Source: CAYFIW01 sp964500645
GTDB taxonomy: Bacteria; Chloroflexota; Dehalococcoidia; Lucifugimonadales; UBA826
DNA: 34,645 bases
Direction of reading: 5' to 3'
NCBI GenBank assembly: GCA_964500645.1
Contig: CAZCOH010000012.1
Location: 1-34,645, forward strand
Shown here: positions 1 to 9,040 of the stretch, piece after piece
Numbering within the stretch: the stretch's first letter is position 1
Layout: every line of letters begins with the position of its first letter
Translations under genes and position numbers: made by a program
Notes under the pieces: model-generated
The model's input: only the letters and a program-made list of their open reading frames with translations
What the model was told of the DNA's origin: nothing
The model's database searches: none

Positions 1-881
1 GACCAAGCCACGAACCCCGGGGCTATCAACATCCATGGAACGGCACGCAATGCGCTAATGCTGCCAGCCTCTAAAAGCATCGTCCCTAAACTTGGCCGAG
101 GTGGCTGTATACCCAAACCTAGCCAGCTAAGAATTATTTCTGTTCCAACTAAAGACCCCATACCCATGGACACTGTTACAACAATTGGCCCAATAGCATT
201 GGGCAGCAAATGAACAAACATAATTCTTGTTGTTGAAGCTCCCGTAGATCGAGCCGCTTCAACATACTGGGTCTCCTTAAGGGAAAGCACTTGCCCTCTG
301 ACAAGACGAGCCATACCCACCCAGCTAAACGAAACTAATGCAAAAGAGACAACGAAATAATCAGCAATCCCGGTTTTTACAACACCATCCATAAAAGTAT
401 TATCTTCGACCCAACGTGCCCATTCAACAATTCTTGGCCTCAAAGTGGCAGCCAACAAAATAACCAGAAGTATATCCGGAAAAGAGGAGAAGACCTCACC
501 AATCCTCATAATCAAAGAATCAATTCTTCCTCCAAAATAACCAGCCAACAAGCCCAATGAAACACCAATGAGTAACCCTCCCGTTGATATCGCTACAAAA
601 GTAATAACAAGGGTATTCTGTATCCCCCATAAAACCCGGGTAAGAACATCTCTACCTTTCATATCGGTACCGGCCCAATGATCCAAGCTAGGAGCTTGTC
701 GAATTGCCGTGTAGTCCTGATCGTTATACCCATACGGCGAAATAAATGGTGCTAAAAGCCCCGATATGTAAATTATTAAGAGGAAGAGGATGCAAAAAAC
801 AGCAAGTTTTTTCCTAATCAATCTCGAAATGGCTCTAGACAAATGTCCAGATGAATCGTGGGAATCAGCAATAGTAGACAA
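1..881 (-). CDS. dppC: Peptide ABC transporter permease, DppC type (3' end cut by window edge)
   Basis: Inner-membrane permease subunit of a dipeptide/oligopeptide ABC importer. Translating the minus strand gives about 293 residues with no stop. A first membrane segment (about residues 26-45) is followed by the family signature HWAGTDMKGRDVLTR, several more hydrophobic segments, and the EAA loop that contacts the ATPase (EAARSTGAST...HLLPNAIGPI). The frame is closed upstream by a stop at 906-908. The best start is a TTG at 881 with an AGG about 8 bases upstream, one base after the dppB stop, so translation is probably coupled to dppB. DppC proteins are usually 280-300 residues, so only about the last 10-20 residues should lie outside the window. 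Family assignment is firm; the peptide substrate is unknown. Confidence 0.9.
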   Translation of the reverse strand, partial: MSTIADSHDSSGHLSRAISRLIRKKLAVFCILFLLIIYISGLLAPFISPYGYNDQDYTAIRQAPSLDHWAGTDMKGRDVLTRVLWGIQNTLVITFVAISTGGLLIGVSLGLLAGYFGGRIDSLIMRIGEVFSSFPDILLVILLAATLRPRIVEWARWVEDNTFMDGVVKTGIADYFVVSFALVSFSWVGMARLVRGQVLSLKETQYVEAARSTGASTTRIMFVHLLPNAIGPIVVTVSMGMGSLVGTEIILSWLGLGIQPPRPSLGTMLLEAGSISALRAVPWMLIAPGFVAW

Positions 882-882
882 T

Positions 883-1827
883 TTAAGAATACCTAATTCT
901 TGGGTCTACAAATGTATAAGCTATATCTGCCAAAAGATTGGCGATCACGAATGCAGCGGACAAAATCAATGTAAACGCCATTATCACGGGATAGTCACGG
1001 TTAAAAATCGATTGTATGGCAAAGTCACCGACTCCCGGTATGCCTAGTAAACGCTCTGTGATAAAACCCGTCGTCAGCATGCCCGCCAATGAAAATGACA
1101 AAATTGTAATGATAGGGATGATCGCGTTTCTCAAGATATGACGGTAATCCACAGTTATAGGATGTATACCCTTGGAGTGCGCAGTTCTTATAAAATCTTG
1201 GCCCATAACATCCAATGTACTGGCTCTCATGAGCCTCGCTAATCCCGCAATCCCAGGGATTCCCATTGTTATAGCCGGAACGATAATTCTAAGATCAAAC
1301 AAACCACCCCATCCAGCACATGGAACCCAGTGTAATTTAAGACAGAGTGCCCATAGGACCAAGGGTATACTGACCATTATCGGAATTGACATTAACATCA
1401 AACTCAAGGCGACTGAAGCTGGATCAACCCATGAACCTTGACGATGCGCGATCCAGAAACCTAGAGGTAATCCTAAAGATAGGCTCACTACCATAGCTGC
1501 CAAATTCACTTGAAATGACACCCACATTTTTGATAGTAGCAATGAGCTTACAGATCTTCCACGAAAACGTAGACTCTCGCCGAAATCACCACGCATAGCA
1601 TTACTAACGTAATCCACATACTGAACTACGACAGGTCGATTTAATCCCAGAGACTCTCGAAGTCGTTCCGCCGTCACTTCATCATATTTTGATCCCAACA
1701 TAACCTGAACAGGATCTCCAGGACCATAAGTGCCTAACAAGAAGGTTATAGCAGATACAATCCCCAAGAGGAAAGGCATCCACAAAAGTCTCCGAAGTAT
1801 ATGGCGCCACATATCATCGATCCTCAC
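883..1827 (-). CDS. dppB: Peptide ABC transporter permease, DppB type
   Basis: Inner-membrane permease that pairs with the DppC-type protein to form the channel of a peptide importer. The 314-residue length is normal for the family. An N-terminal membrane segment (about 12-32) is followed by the periplasmic signature GDPVQVMLG and a sequence typical of the family (LRESLGLNRPVVVQYVDYV). The EAA loop is near residues 218-245 (DFIRTAHSKG...HILRNAIIPI), and the C-terminus ends in FVDPRIRYS, as DppB proteins do. It lies 44 bases downstream of the substrate-binding lipoprotein gene and is separated from dppC by one base, so the three genes form a transport operon. ATPase genes are not in the window and may lie to the left. 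Confidence 0.93.
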   Translation of the reverse strand: MRIDDMWRHILRRLLWMPFLLGIVSAITFLLGTYGPGDPVQVMLGSKYDEVTAERLRESLGLNRPVVVQYVDYVSNAMRGDFGESLRFRGRSVSSLLLSKMWVSFQVNLAAMVVSLSLGLPLGFWIAHRQGSWVDPASVALSLMLMSIPIMVSIPLVLWALCLKLHWVPCAGWGGLFDLRIIVPAITMGIPGIAGLARLMRASTLDVMGQDFIRTAHSKGIHPITVDYRHILRNAIIPIITILSFSLAGMLTTGFITERLLGIPGVGDFAIQSIFNRDYPVIMAFTLILSAAFVIANLLADIAYTFVDPRIRYS

Positions 1828-1871
1828 ATATCAATTGAGTCCCACAGACAACAATTTACTACAATAGATTA

Positions 1872-3584
1872 TTAATTCTCGATATATACATGACGCATTC
1901 TAGGAACAATCATCGGAGTTATGACATACCCCTTCACATATGGCTTTATCAGTAGATGCCTTTCACCCGCGAACCAAAGTGGTAACCAAGGTGCATCTTC
2001 AACGATCAATTCCTCTGATTTCTTATATAAAGACATTCTTTCTGGTACATCAACCTCTATTCGAGCTTTTTCAAGCAGTACATCTACATCAGGATTTGAG
2101 TATGCTCCATTATTGTTATCACTATCTGTGTAAAACAATACATCCAGGAAGTCCTGGGGATCCGGATAGTCGGCTTCCCACCCCAAACCACCATACGCTT
2201 GAAATTTTTGGCGATCTAAATCTTTCAAATACGTTGCCCACTCGACTTGTTGTATTTCAACTTCTACCCCTAAAACTTCCTCCCACATGTTTATGATGAC
2301 TTCTAAGTCCAAATTTGGCGTACCACCTGTACCAGGTATGGTGACCTCTATACGCGGTCTTGTATTAGGATCAGCATAATTCGATTCTGAGAGCAATTTC
2401 TTAGCGAGAACCGGATCATAGCGTAGGCCTTCAATATCAGTAGTATGTCCGGGAAACCCGGGAGGCAATATACTGTAGGCAGGGACCACAAGACCAGCTA
2501 GAACCTCTTCAGCAATTAGCTCTTTGTCAACAGCGTGGTTCAGTGCCTGTCGGAATTTGACGTCGTCAAATGGTGGTTGGCTAACATTAAAACCAATGTA
2601 CGTAATGGAAAAACTTGGTTTTGCTACAACTAAGTCGTCATGTAGAGGATCATTAGGGTCCTGTATCCTCTCCAGATCAAATAAACCGACGCCTGTTATG
2701 TCTATTTCGTCATTTTCATACATCGCCATCGATGACCCACCTGCGAGGTTCATCTGAATTTTTGCCAGCTTCGCAGGCTCCATGTGATACCCATCATGAC
2801 GCTCCAAAATCAATCTTTCCCCAATCACGTAATCTGTTAACTTAAATGGCCCTGTACCATTCGGATTATCAGTCCATGTTCTTCCGCCTTCATTAACATT
2901 GTCCTTGTCAACTACAAAAGCCGTTGGATAAGTCAATTTTTGCAGAAAATATGCTTTAGGCGAATCAATGCGTATCTGAAGAGTTTCATCATCCATAGCT
3001 TTTATGCCGCTGATTTCGGAAGTGTTGCCATCTAAGACATCCTGAACCCCCAAAATATCCCCAAGATAGGTTTCAACTACAGGAGAGGCCGTATCTGGAT
3101 TAGCAGCCCTTTCAAAAGACCACTTGAAATCCTGAGCTCTGACCTTTTTTCCATCATGAAATATTGCATCAGGCCTGATATTAAATGTATATGTAAGGGA
3201 ATCGCTGGAAACATCCCAACTTTCCGCCAAATCAGGCACCAAATTTAGATCCGTATCAAATGAAACTAAACCACCAAAAATCTCCACAACTATGGCCGCC
3301 GATGTAGTATCGGAAGTCAGATGTGGGTCTAAGGTAGGCGGATCAGACCACAATCTATTGAATACTCCTCCGGAATCAATACCAGAACCAACCGATGCAT
3401 CCGCTATCGTCTTGATTTCTGATTTTTCTTTGGGAACTGAAGAAGACATAGGTGACGTGGATTCCGATGAGGAAATAACGTCACCCTGGGAGTCTTGTTC
3501 ACCTCCACCGCATGAGGTAAAAACAATCAACATTAATACAGAAATTAGGGATCCTAAAATAAATCTAATTTTATAAATGTTCAT
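1872..3584 (-). CDS. Peptide/solute ABC transporter substrate-binding lipoprotein (SBP family 5)
   Basis: Extracytoplasmic receptor that delivers peptides or related solutes to the DppB/DppC-type channel. The 570-residue protein starts with a lipoprotein signal: positive residues, a hydrophobic run (about 9-22), then FTSC with Cys25 as the probable lipid anchor. A low-complexity Ser/Gly/Glu linker to about residue 75 would hold the receptor off the membrane. The mature domain has the family-5 hallmarks: DPPTLDPH, LVPDLAESWDVS, TYTFNIRPDAIFHDGKKV and DFKWSFERAAN. Later segments such as FRQALNHAVDK and a WEADYPDPQDFLD-type motif also fit. It follows prfB by about 31 bases, too little for a clear separate promoter, so it may be co-transcribed. 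The ligand cannot be read from the sequence; related receptors bind peptides, nickel or glutathione. Confidence 0.9.
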   Translation of the reverse strand: MNIYKIRFILGSLISVLMLIVFTSCGGGEQDSQGDVISSSESTSPMSSSVPKEKSEIKTIADASVGSGIDSGGVFNRLWSDPPTLDPHLTSDTTSAAIVVEIFGGLVSFDTDLNLVPDLAESWDVSSDSLTYTFNIRPDAIFHDGKKVRAQDFKWSFERAANPDTASPVVETYLGDILGVQDVLDGNTSEISGIKAMDDETLQIRIDSPKAYFLQKLTYPTAFVVDKDNVNEGGRTWTDNPNGTGPFKLTDYVIGERLILERHDGYHMEPAKLAKIQMNLAGGSSMAMYENDEIDITGVGLFDLERIQDPNDPLHDDLVVAKPSFSITYIGFNVSQPPFDDVKFRQALNHAVDKELIAEEVLAGLVVPAYSILPPGFPGHTTDIEGLRYDPVLAKKLLSESNYADPNTRPRIEVTIPGTGGTPNLDLEVIINMWEEVLGVEVEIQQVEWATYLKDLDRQKFQAYGGLGWEADYPDPQDFLDVLFYTDSDNNNGAYSNPDVDVLLEKARIEVDVPERMSLYKKSEELIVEDAPWLPLWFAGERHLLIKPYVKGYVITPMIVPRMRHVYIEN

Positions 3585-3615
3585 CTCTATTTATTATTCC
3601 TAAAGTTTGTCATTT

Positions 3616-4729
3616 TTAATTGGTAGCAGCGGACTCTCCTACTTGCGAGGTTAAATAGGCTGTAATGAAATCATCTATATTCCCATCCAGAACATCCTCC
3701 GTACCAGAAGTTTCTGTGCCTGTTCTGTGATCCTTAACCATCTGATATGGATGTAGAACATAACTCCTTATTTGATTCCCCCATTCGGCAGATATATGTT
3801 CTCCTTTAAGCTTCGCAATTTCATCATTTTTCCGCTGCCTCTCGAGTTCCAAGAGTCGTGCGGTTAGTATCCTCATTGCTATCTCACGATTCTGATGCTG
3901 CGATCGTTCATTTTGACAAGTAACCACAGTATTGCTGGGAATGTGTGTAATACGTATAGCCGTAGAGTTTTTCTGCACGTTTTGACCCCCATGTCCTCCA
4001 GCCCTAAAAACATCCACTCGTAGATCATCAGGATTGATATCCACATCCACGCCTTCCTCCACTCTAGGTAGGACTTCAGCAAGTGCAAATGAAGTATGTC
4101 GGGCATGATCATTATCAAATGGAGAAATCCGAACGAGACGATGAACTCCTTTTTCAGCTTTCAAATGCCCATATGCATAATCCCCTGACACCTGCATAAC
4201 GACACTTTTAACACCTGCCTCTTCACCTGAAGATGAGTCAAGTACTTCGCTCTTGAATCCCTTCCTCTCAGCCCATCTTATGTACATCCTTAGCAACATA
4301 GACGCCCAGTCCTGTGAATCAACCCCTCCCGCTCCAGCATGTAGTGCAATAATTGCATCTCTTTGGTCATATTCGCCAGACAGAGTTAAATGAAACTCCA
4401 TATCATTGAGTCTCTCTAAGATTTCCTCGCATTCTTGGGAAATGCCATCTAACATTTCCTTATCCCTTTCTGAGGATGCTAGTTCCAAAAGTTCAAATGC
4501 CGTATTAGCCTGATCTTGAATACCTTTCCAGTTGGTAACCTCTGTGTTTAGGGTTGCTAAAGTTTTCATTTTCCTTTGAGCATACGCAGGAGAATCCCAA
4601 AACGTAGAATCTGAAGCCTGTTTTTCCAGGTCAGCTATTTCTTTCTCTTTTGTAGGTAAGTCAAAGCCGCACCATCAGTTGAGAAATCCTCTCTTTTACA
4701 TCAAGTAAGGAGTTTTTTAAGTCTTGCAT
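3616..4729 (-). CDS. prfB: Peptide chain release factor 2, with programmed +1 frameshift
   Basis: RF2 recognises UAA and UGA stop codons and triggers peptide release in the ribosome. The gene is split between two frames. ATG at 4729 (AGGGA six bases upstream) opens a 22-codon frame ending in CTT TGA C, with TGA at 4661-4663. Slipping +1 on CTT reads GAC and continues in the long frame to 3616, giving 370 residues. A GGTG three bases before CTT matches the position of the Shine-Dalgarno-like stimulator in the Escherichia coli frameshift site. In the 370-residue numbering the codon-recognition tripeptide SPF is at 202-204 and the catalytic GGQ at 247-249, nearly identical to the E. coli positions. 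An annotation starting at the internal ATG (4569) would lose 53 residues. The frameshift normally lets RF2 repress its own synthesis. Confidence 0.95.
4661..4675 (-). promoter_or_regulatory. prfB: prfB programmed +1 frameshift site
   Basis: On the minus strand this reads ATGGTGCGGCTTTGA and is followed by C: a slippery CTT, an in-frame TGA stop at codon 23, and an upstream GGTG that can pair with 16S rRNA at the classical three-base spacing. The C after TGA weakens termination, as in known prfB sites. When RF2 is scarce the ribosome pauses at UGA and slips +1, producing full-length RF2. The zero frame ends at TGA and only the +1 frame encodes the RF2 domains, so the event is required for function. 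Confidence 0.93.
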
Positions 4730-4796
4730 ACAAATTCCCTATGTATATTTCTGTTCGTGATTTTGTCGATCAAATATCATCCGCACCGACATTCTA

Positions 4797-4805
4797 ATTA
4801 TATCA
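4797..4805 (-). promoter_or_regulatory. Putative extended -10 promoter for prfB
   Basis: The minus strand carries TGATATAAT, a perfect -10 hexamer with the extended TG element. It would start transcription near 4790, about 60 bases before the prfB ATG. No good -35 is seen, which is common with extended -10 promoters. It lies in the 162-base gap between priA and prfB. This is inferred from consensus only. Confidence 0.45.
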
Positions 4806-4874
4806 ACACAAAAACTACATAGACCACGAAAATGTCAATCAACGCATAACTCATATAGGTTTTATCAAATAGAT

Positions 4875-4888
4875 TAATAAGCTTATTA
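4875..4888. repeat. 14-bp perfect palindrome just after priA
   Basis: TAATAAGCTTATTA is a perfect palindrome three bases beyond the priA stop codon. It has no loop and no T-tract on the transcribed strand, so it is a poor rho-independent terminator. It could be a protein-binding site or chance in AT-rich DNA. Confidence 0.35.
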
Positions 4889-4891
4889 CTA

Positions 4892-7363
4892 TCAGGTAAA
4901 TGAAGTTGGGTCTACGTCAACGGAAAGTCCTTTATATACCCCGGATGTCGATGTTTGGGCAGACACCAAATTAAGCCTGTCATAGAGAAGCCTGGGATTT
5001 GGTCCCCTTAAAATGATCTGCCATCTGTAATGACCTCTTACCCTTGCAGGAAAAGCCGGGGTGGGACCAATTACATCTATATCAGACAAATCAGATTTAT
5101 CTCTTTCTTGTAAAAATAATGTTGTTATTTTTTTCGACTCTTCTAAAGCCTTTGATTCGTTTGTGTGCTGATTTACCAACCTAATCATTTTGCTGTATGG
5201 AGGATAACCATTAATCTTCCTGTATTGAGATTCAATTCGGAAAAATTGATCGTATTCTTGAGAAGCAGCTGATGTTATTGCGTAATGATCTGGCTGAAAA
5301 GTCTGGATGATAACCTTGCCCGGTTTTTCTCCTCTTCCAGATCTGCCAGCTACCTGACATAACAATTGAAACGAACGTTCTCCGGACCTGAAATCTGGTA
5401 ATCCCAACCCAACATCTGCCGAAATTACTCCAACTAAAGTAACTCCGGGCAAGTGATGCCCTTTGGCTATCATTTGTGTTCCTATTAAAATTTGAGATTG
5501 GCCTGAGCGAAACTTATCTAAAATCTCCTCATATTTATCAGGTCTCGTCGCCGAGTCTCGGTCCCATCTCAACACACTAGATTCTGGAAACAAGGTGTTT
5601 ATTTCATCTTCTAGATACTGGGTGCCTATCCCGTATCGACTTAATAGAGAAGAACCACACGAGTTACATGCCTTATGTGGCCTTCTATGGCGACCGCAAT
5701 AGTGACATTGCAATCTGTTAGATGAGCCATGATAGGTATAAGAAATGTCACAACTGGAACATTTAAAAACATGCCCACAACTACGACATTGGGTAAATGA
5801 AGATGATCCTCTCCTATTTAAAAACAGGATGGCCTGTTCGCCTCTCACAATCGTCTGACTTAGATGAGAATACAGAGAGTTGCTAAGGATATGATCATTA
5901 CCATTACGCAATTCTTCCCGCATATCCACTACCCTCACAGAGGCCAAGTGCCTTGAGTCTGGGTTTTCATTTTCACTTTCTAAAAACCTACTGCTTAATT
6001 GGCTTAATCTATAGCGACCCCTCAGAGCTCTCAAATACGATCCTACATCGGGTGACGCAGACCCCAACACAACGGTAGCCCTTGTTAAACCTGCCAACTG
6101 CATTGCTACATCTCTTGAGTGATATTTGGGTGCGGACTCATTATTTTTGTATGTCCATTCATGTTCCTCATCTATTATCACTAATCCAAGAGAGTCAATT
6201 GGAGCAAAAATAGCACTTCTAGACCCGATTACAACGTTATAATCCCCATTTCTGATCTTTGTCCATTGATCAAAACGCTCACCAAGCGTTAGGCCACTGT
6301 GCATTACGGCAACTTGTCCAGAAAATCTGGACGCAAACCTTTCTATTGTTTGAGGGGTAAGTGCTATTTCAGGCACAAGTACAATTGCTTTTTTACGTAA
6401 CTTTATGCAATGACTCACTGCCTCAATATAAACTTCAGTCTTCCCACTACCTGTTACTCCATTAAGCAACAGTGCCCTAGGATTCTCATCACAACGATCC
6501 ATCATATCTATAATCGCAGACAGAGAATCATTTTGTTCGCTAGTCAATTTTGTTATTGCGGAGGCTTGATAGATTTTGTCCTCTAAGGGGTTTCTATAAT
6601 TTCTTTCCTTCAAAATTTTCAGGAATCCCTTACCAATTGCAGCCTTAACTACACTCTGTCCGTATTTTTTTCTTAAAATCTGAAGAGTCAAGTCATTCCC
6701 TTCAGTTGCAATATACTTTACGAGCTCCCTCTGTTTATGTGCCCTTCCGAAGTTTTCGTCCTTAAGAAATTCACTTCCTGAACTAGTCAATGCCAGGCGA
6801 TATGCAAACCGAGGGCCCACCCTGGAATTACGTACCTCATACGACCTTTTTAAAAACCCTTTGCGTTCAAGGCTCGATACGACAGATCTCGCACCTTGGC
6901 CAAATCTCTTAATCAGTCCATCTAAACGAACTTTTTTTCTTTCAAAAAGATATTTGCATATGTCGACCTCAAATTTACTTAGGTCCAATCCGTCATTATC
7001 TACAATTGAAAAGTTTCCTAAAGATAACTGGATCCACACATCCGAACGCTTTCTTGACCCTGGAGGGAGCATAAGTGCGCAAGCCTCAAAAAGAGAACAG
7101 ACATAATAGTTACTGATCCATCTAGCAAGGGAAAGGCTCACCTCATCCAACAAAGGCTCATTATCAATCAATGACAGGACCTCTTTTGTCTGATCAACAG
7201 ATGGAGTATCTGTGATGCAAAAAACGACACCTTGAAGAGTCCTTTTTCCAAACGGAACCAATACCGAACTGCCTACGAGCAGATTCAAATGTTCTGGAAT
7301 TTCGTATGTGAAGGTTCTACTATGACCTACAGGGGAATCGACGGCTATGTCGGCAAACTTCAT
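4892..7363 (-). CDS. priA: Primosomal protein N' (replication restart helicase PriA)
   Basis: PriA is a 3'-5' DNA helicase that recognises stalled forks and reloads the replisome. The 823-residue protein is somewhat longer than E. coli PriA (732) and has the full domain order. An N-terminal 3'-DNA-binding domain (about 1-105) and a winged-helix region are followed by helicase lobe 1 with Walker A GVTGSGKT at 302-309 and DEEH at 398-401. The zinc region comes next, with eight cysteines in pairs (C526/529, 535/538, 553/556, 566/569). Lobe 2 contains GTQMIAKGHHLPGVTLVG and the QVAGRSGRG motif. The ATG start is preceded by GGGAGG about 13 bases upstream, rather far. It lies downstream of rplS on the same strand and may be co-transcribed with it. 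Confidence 0.96.
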   Translation of the reverse strand: MKFADIAVDSPVGHSRTFTYEIPEHLNLLVGSSVLVPFGKRTLQGVVFCITDTPSVDQTKEVLSLIDNEPLLDEVSLSLARWISNYYVCSLFEACALMLPPGSRKRSDVWIQLSLGNFSIVDNDGLDLSKFEVDICKYLFERKKVRLDGLIKRFGQGARSVVSSLERKGFLKRSYEVRNSRVGPRFAYRLALTSSGSEFLKDENFGRAHKQRELVKYIATEGNDLTLQILRKKYGQSVVKAAIGKGFLKILKERNYRNPLEDKIYQASAITKLTSEQNDSLSAIIDMMDRCDENPRALLLNGVTGSGKTEVYIEAVSHCIKLRKKAIVLVPEIALTPQTIERFASRFSGQVAVMHSGLTLGERFDQWTKIRNGDYNVVIGSRSAIFAPIDSLGLVIIDEEHEWTYKNNESAPKYHSRDVAMQLAGLTRATVVLGSASPDVGSYLRALRGRYRLSQLSSRFLESENENPDSRHLASVRVVDMREELRNGNDHILSNSLYSHLSQTIVRGEQAILFLNRRGSSSFTQCRSCGHVFKCSSCDISYTYHGSSNRLQCHYCGRHRRPHKACNSCGSSLLSRYGIGTQYLEDEINTLFPESSVLRWDRDSATRPDKYEEILDKFRSGQSQILIGTQMIAKGHHLPGVTLVGVISADVGLGLPDFRSGERSFQLLCQVAGRSGRGEKPGKVIIQTFQPDHYAITSAASQEYDQFFRIESQYRKINGYPPYSKMIRLVNQHTNESKALEESKKITTLFLQERDKSDLSDIDVIGPTPAFPARVRGHYRWQIILRGPNPRLLYDRLNLVSAQTSTSGVYKGLSVDVDPTSFT

Positions 7364-7455
7364 AGCTTTTAATAAACCTCCCTCACAAGAAATCTGATTG
7401 TAAGGGAAAAATGATCGCTTTAAACTGAGGTCAGTTCACGAAAATCAGGTGTGAT

Positions 7456-7800
7456 CTAATTTCTGCGATCTTCTTTAATACGGGCTGCCCTTCCAGATCT
7501 ACCTCTAAGATAATAAAGACGAGCTCTACGAACCTTTCCATGGCGGGATACTTTTACCGCCTCCACATTTGGAGAACACATAAGAAAAGTACGTTCTACT
7601 CCAACTTGATTTGAGATCCGCCTAACAGTAAATGTTTCCCCCTGTCCACTACCTCTTCTTCGAATGACCACGCCCTCGTACCCTTGTGTTCTAACTCGGT
7701 CTCCCTCCACCACTCTAACGTCAACCCGTACCGTATCACCTGGACCAAATTCTTCTATATTAGGATTTTTTTCAACTTGTATAAGATTATGGGCATCCAT
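7456..7800 (-). CDS. rplS: Large ribosomal subunit protein bL19
   Basis: bL19 sits at the interface of the 50S and 30S subunits. The open frame extends to an ATG at 7821, but the start at 7800 (MDAHNLIQVEKN) is preferred: an AGG lies six bases upstream of it, whereas the upstream ATG has AGG directly abutting it. The preferred start gives 114 residues, normal for bL19. Conserved features are the N-terminal FGPGDTVRVDVRV, the EGVVIRRRG loop, VGVERTFLMCSPNVEAVKV and the basic C-terminal RLYYLRGRSGRAARIKE. It faces tatA divergently across about 240 bases and is the first gene of a minus-strand run with priA. A candidate promoter lies at 7879-7908. Confidence 0.96.
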   Translation of the reverse strand: MDAHNLIQVEKNPNIEEFGPGDTVRVDVRVVEGDRVRTQGYEGVVIRRRGSGQGETFTVRRISNQVGVERTFLMCSPNVEAVKVSRHGKVRRARLYYLRGRSGRAARIKEDRRN

Positions 7801-7878
7801 TTCAAACCTATTCCGTTTCATCCTGAGTTAATCTTAGATAAACTCTAGGTAAATAAAATCAATAAAAACCGAACAATA

Positions 7879-7908
7879 ATTCTACCTTGATGATAGGCGC
7901 AAAGGCAA
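7879..7908 (-). promoter_or_regulatory. Putative sigma-70 type promoter for rplS
   Basis: The minus strand shows TTGCCT (-35, 7903-7908), an 18-base spacer and TAGAAT (-10, 7879-7884), each close to the housekeeping consensus. Transcription would begin near 7872, about 70 bases before the preferred rplS start. The rest of the rplS-tatA gap shows only weak hexamers for the opposite strand. Consensus match only. Confidence 0.4.
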
Positions 7909-8044
7909 TGACCAAGTATATAGATATTGTGTCAGTTGATCTATCGCATCAGTATAAATACCTGACAGTTTGATAGAATTGAACACGATGTTGAACAGAC
8001 AGAATATTTTTTATTAAGATCTAGTAACACCCTGGAGTGCGGAC

Positions 8045-8230
8045 ATGCCATTCAGATTTGGACCTATGGAGCTCATAATAGTGCTAGTGGTAGTACTAAT
8101 CATTTTTGGAGTAGGACGTCTACCAGAGATCGGTGGAGCAATGGGCAAAGCAATTAAAGAATTTAGAGGCTCACAAAAGACGGATGTAGATAATGAGGAA
8201 TCTCAACTAGAAGAATCGAAAAAGAACTAA
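8045..8230 (+). CDS. tatA: Sec-independent protein translocase subunit TatA
   Basis: TatA oligomerises to form the pore through which folded twin-arginine proteins cross the membrane. The 61-residue protein is within the family's short range. It has one membrane helix (about residues 8-24), the FG hinge (IIFGVGRLPEIG), an amphipathic helix (GGAMGKAIKEFRGS) and an acidic, poorly ordered tail. The start has GGAG about 8 bases upstream (TGGAGTGCGGAC). It is transcribed towards the tatB-like/tatC operon, so the Tat genes are on opposite strands and separately transcribed. Too little sequence separates TatA from TatE for a finer call. Confidence 0.93.
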   Translation: MPFRFGPMELIIVLVVVLIIFGVGRLPEIGGAMGKAIKEFRGSQKTDVDNEESQLEESKKN

Positions 8231-8246
8231 TTATCAAATGATAATT
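8229..8246. repeat. 18-bp near-palindrome overlapping the tatA stop
   Basis: Arms AATTATCA and TGATAATT flank a two-base centre, beginning inside the tatA stop codon. In RNA this would be a weak AT-only hairpin with CTC, not a T-run, after it. It may help 3'-end stability, but termination is not convincing. Confidence 0.3.
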
Positions 8247-8280
8247 CTCTGGGAACACCTTATAATTTGAAATGTTTCTA

Positions 8281-8293
8281 CAGCAGTCTGCTG
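8281..8293 (-). terminator. Weak hairpin after tatC (possible terminator)
   Basis: CAGCAGTCTGCTG is self-complementary and lies about 10 bases past the tatC stop, between the convergent tatA and tatC genes. A five-base-pair GC-rich stem with a three-base loop can form, but no clear U-run follows on either strand. Possible transcript end only. Confidence 0.3.
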
Positions 8294-8303
8294 CTATAAA
8301 TCA

Positions 8304-9038
8304 CTAACTCTTCGACCTGCGAATTCTCGCACCCAGCTTAGAGAGCTGCACACCAACTTCGTATAAAACCACAATAGGGCCTGCCACAAATGCTTGGTTT
8401 ATCGGATCCAAAGTTGGTGTTATGAGAGCACCTAGTACAAAGGCCAAGACAATCGCCCAACGTCTGTTTTTAGATAAGAACTGAGGGCTTACTACTCCTA
8501 TTCTAGAAAGGAAAAATAAAACTATTGGCAACTCAAAAACGATCCCCATCCAAAAAAGCAGCGAAATCATTAAATTCACATAGTTGCCAATCCTTATCAT
8601 GGGTATGGCCACGTCACTTCCAAATGTAATCAAGAATTTGACTGCTGGAGGAAAAAGAATGAAATAGCCGAATGAAGCTCCTATTAGAAATACGAGGATA
8701 CTAATGGGCATCAAAGAATAGAGATATTTTTTTTCGGTTGGTTTTAATCCTGGAGATACAAACATCACCATCTGCCAAAGTAGAAAAGGTAGCGACAAGA
8801 AAAATCCCACAAACAATGAGGCCTTCATCGCAATTCCAATGAATTCAGTTAAGTCAGTATAAACAGGTTTATTTTGAGGCAGATCAGTAAAATTACCAGC
8901 AGGTGCCATTAAAATCTGAAGTATCTGCTGATGGAACACAAATGCAATGACTGTGATAGAAAACAGGACTATTGCTGACCACGTGAGACGACGTCTCAAT
9001 TCTGTCAGATGGAACCCTAGATTCGCACTCTCAGTCAT
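8304..9038 (-). CDS. tatC: Sec-independent protein translocase subunit TatC
   Basis: TatC is the multi-spanning receptor that binds twin-arginine signal peptides and recruits TatA. The 244 residues carry the standard features: N-terminal FHLTELRRRL before the first membrane helix, the loop FVSPGLKPTEKKYL (about 93-106), the conserved FELPIVL segment (about 168-174), and near the C-terminus ITPTLDPINQ (about 206-215). Six hydrophobic segments are evident. It starts two bases after the tatB-like stop and is the last gene of the minus-strand run rRNA methyltransferase-maf-tatB-tatC. It ends facing tatA. Confidence 0.96.
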   Translation of the reverse strand: MTESANLGFHLTELRRRLTWSAIVLFSITVIAFVFHQQILQILMAPAGNFTDLPQNKPVYTDLTEFIGIAMKASLFVGFFLSLPFLLWQMVMFVSPGLKPTEKKYLYSLMPISILVFLIGASFGYFILFPPAVKFLITFGSDVAIPMIRIGNYVNLMISLLFWMGIVFELPIVLFFLSRIGVVSPQFLSKNRRWAIVLAFVLGALITPTLDPINQAFVAGPIVVLYEVGVQLSKLGARIRRSKS

Positions 9039-9040
9039 GG

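Noticed and set aside
790..1047. Plus-strand 85-codon open frame at the dppB/dppC junction
   Set aside because: It lies opposite two clearly coding permease genes, has no ribosome-binding site and resembles no family.
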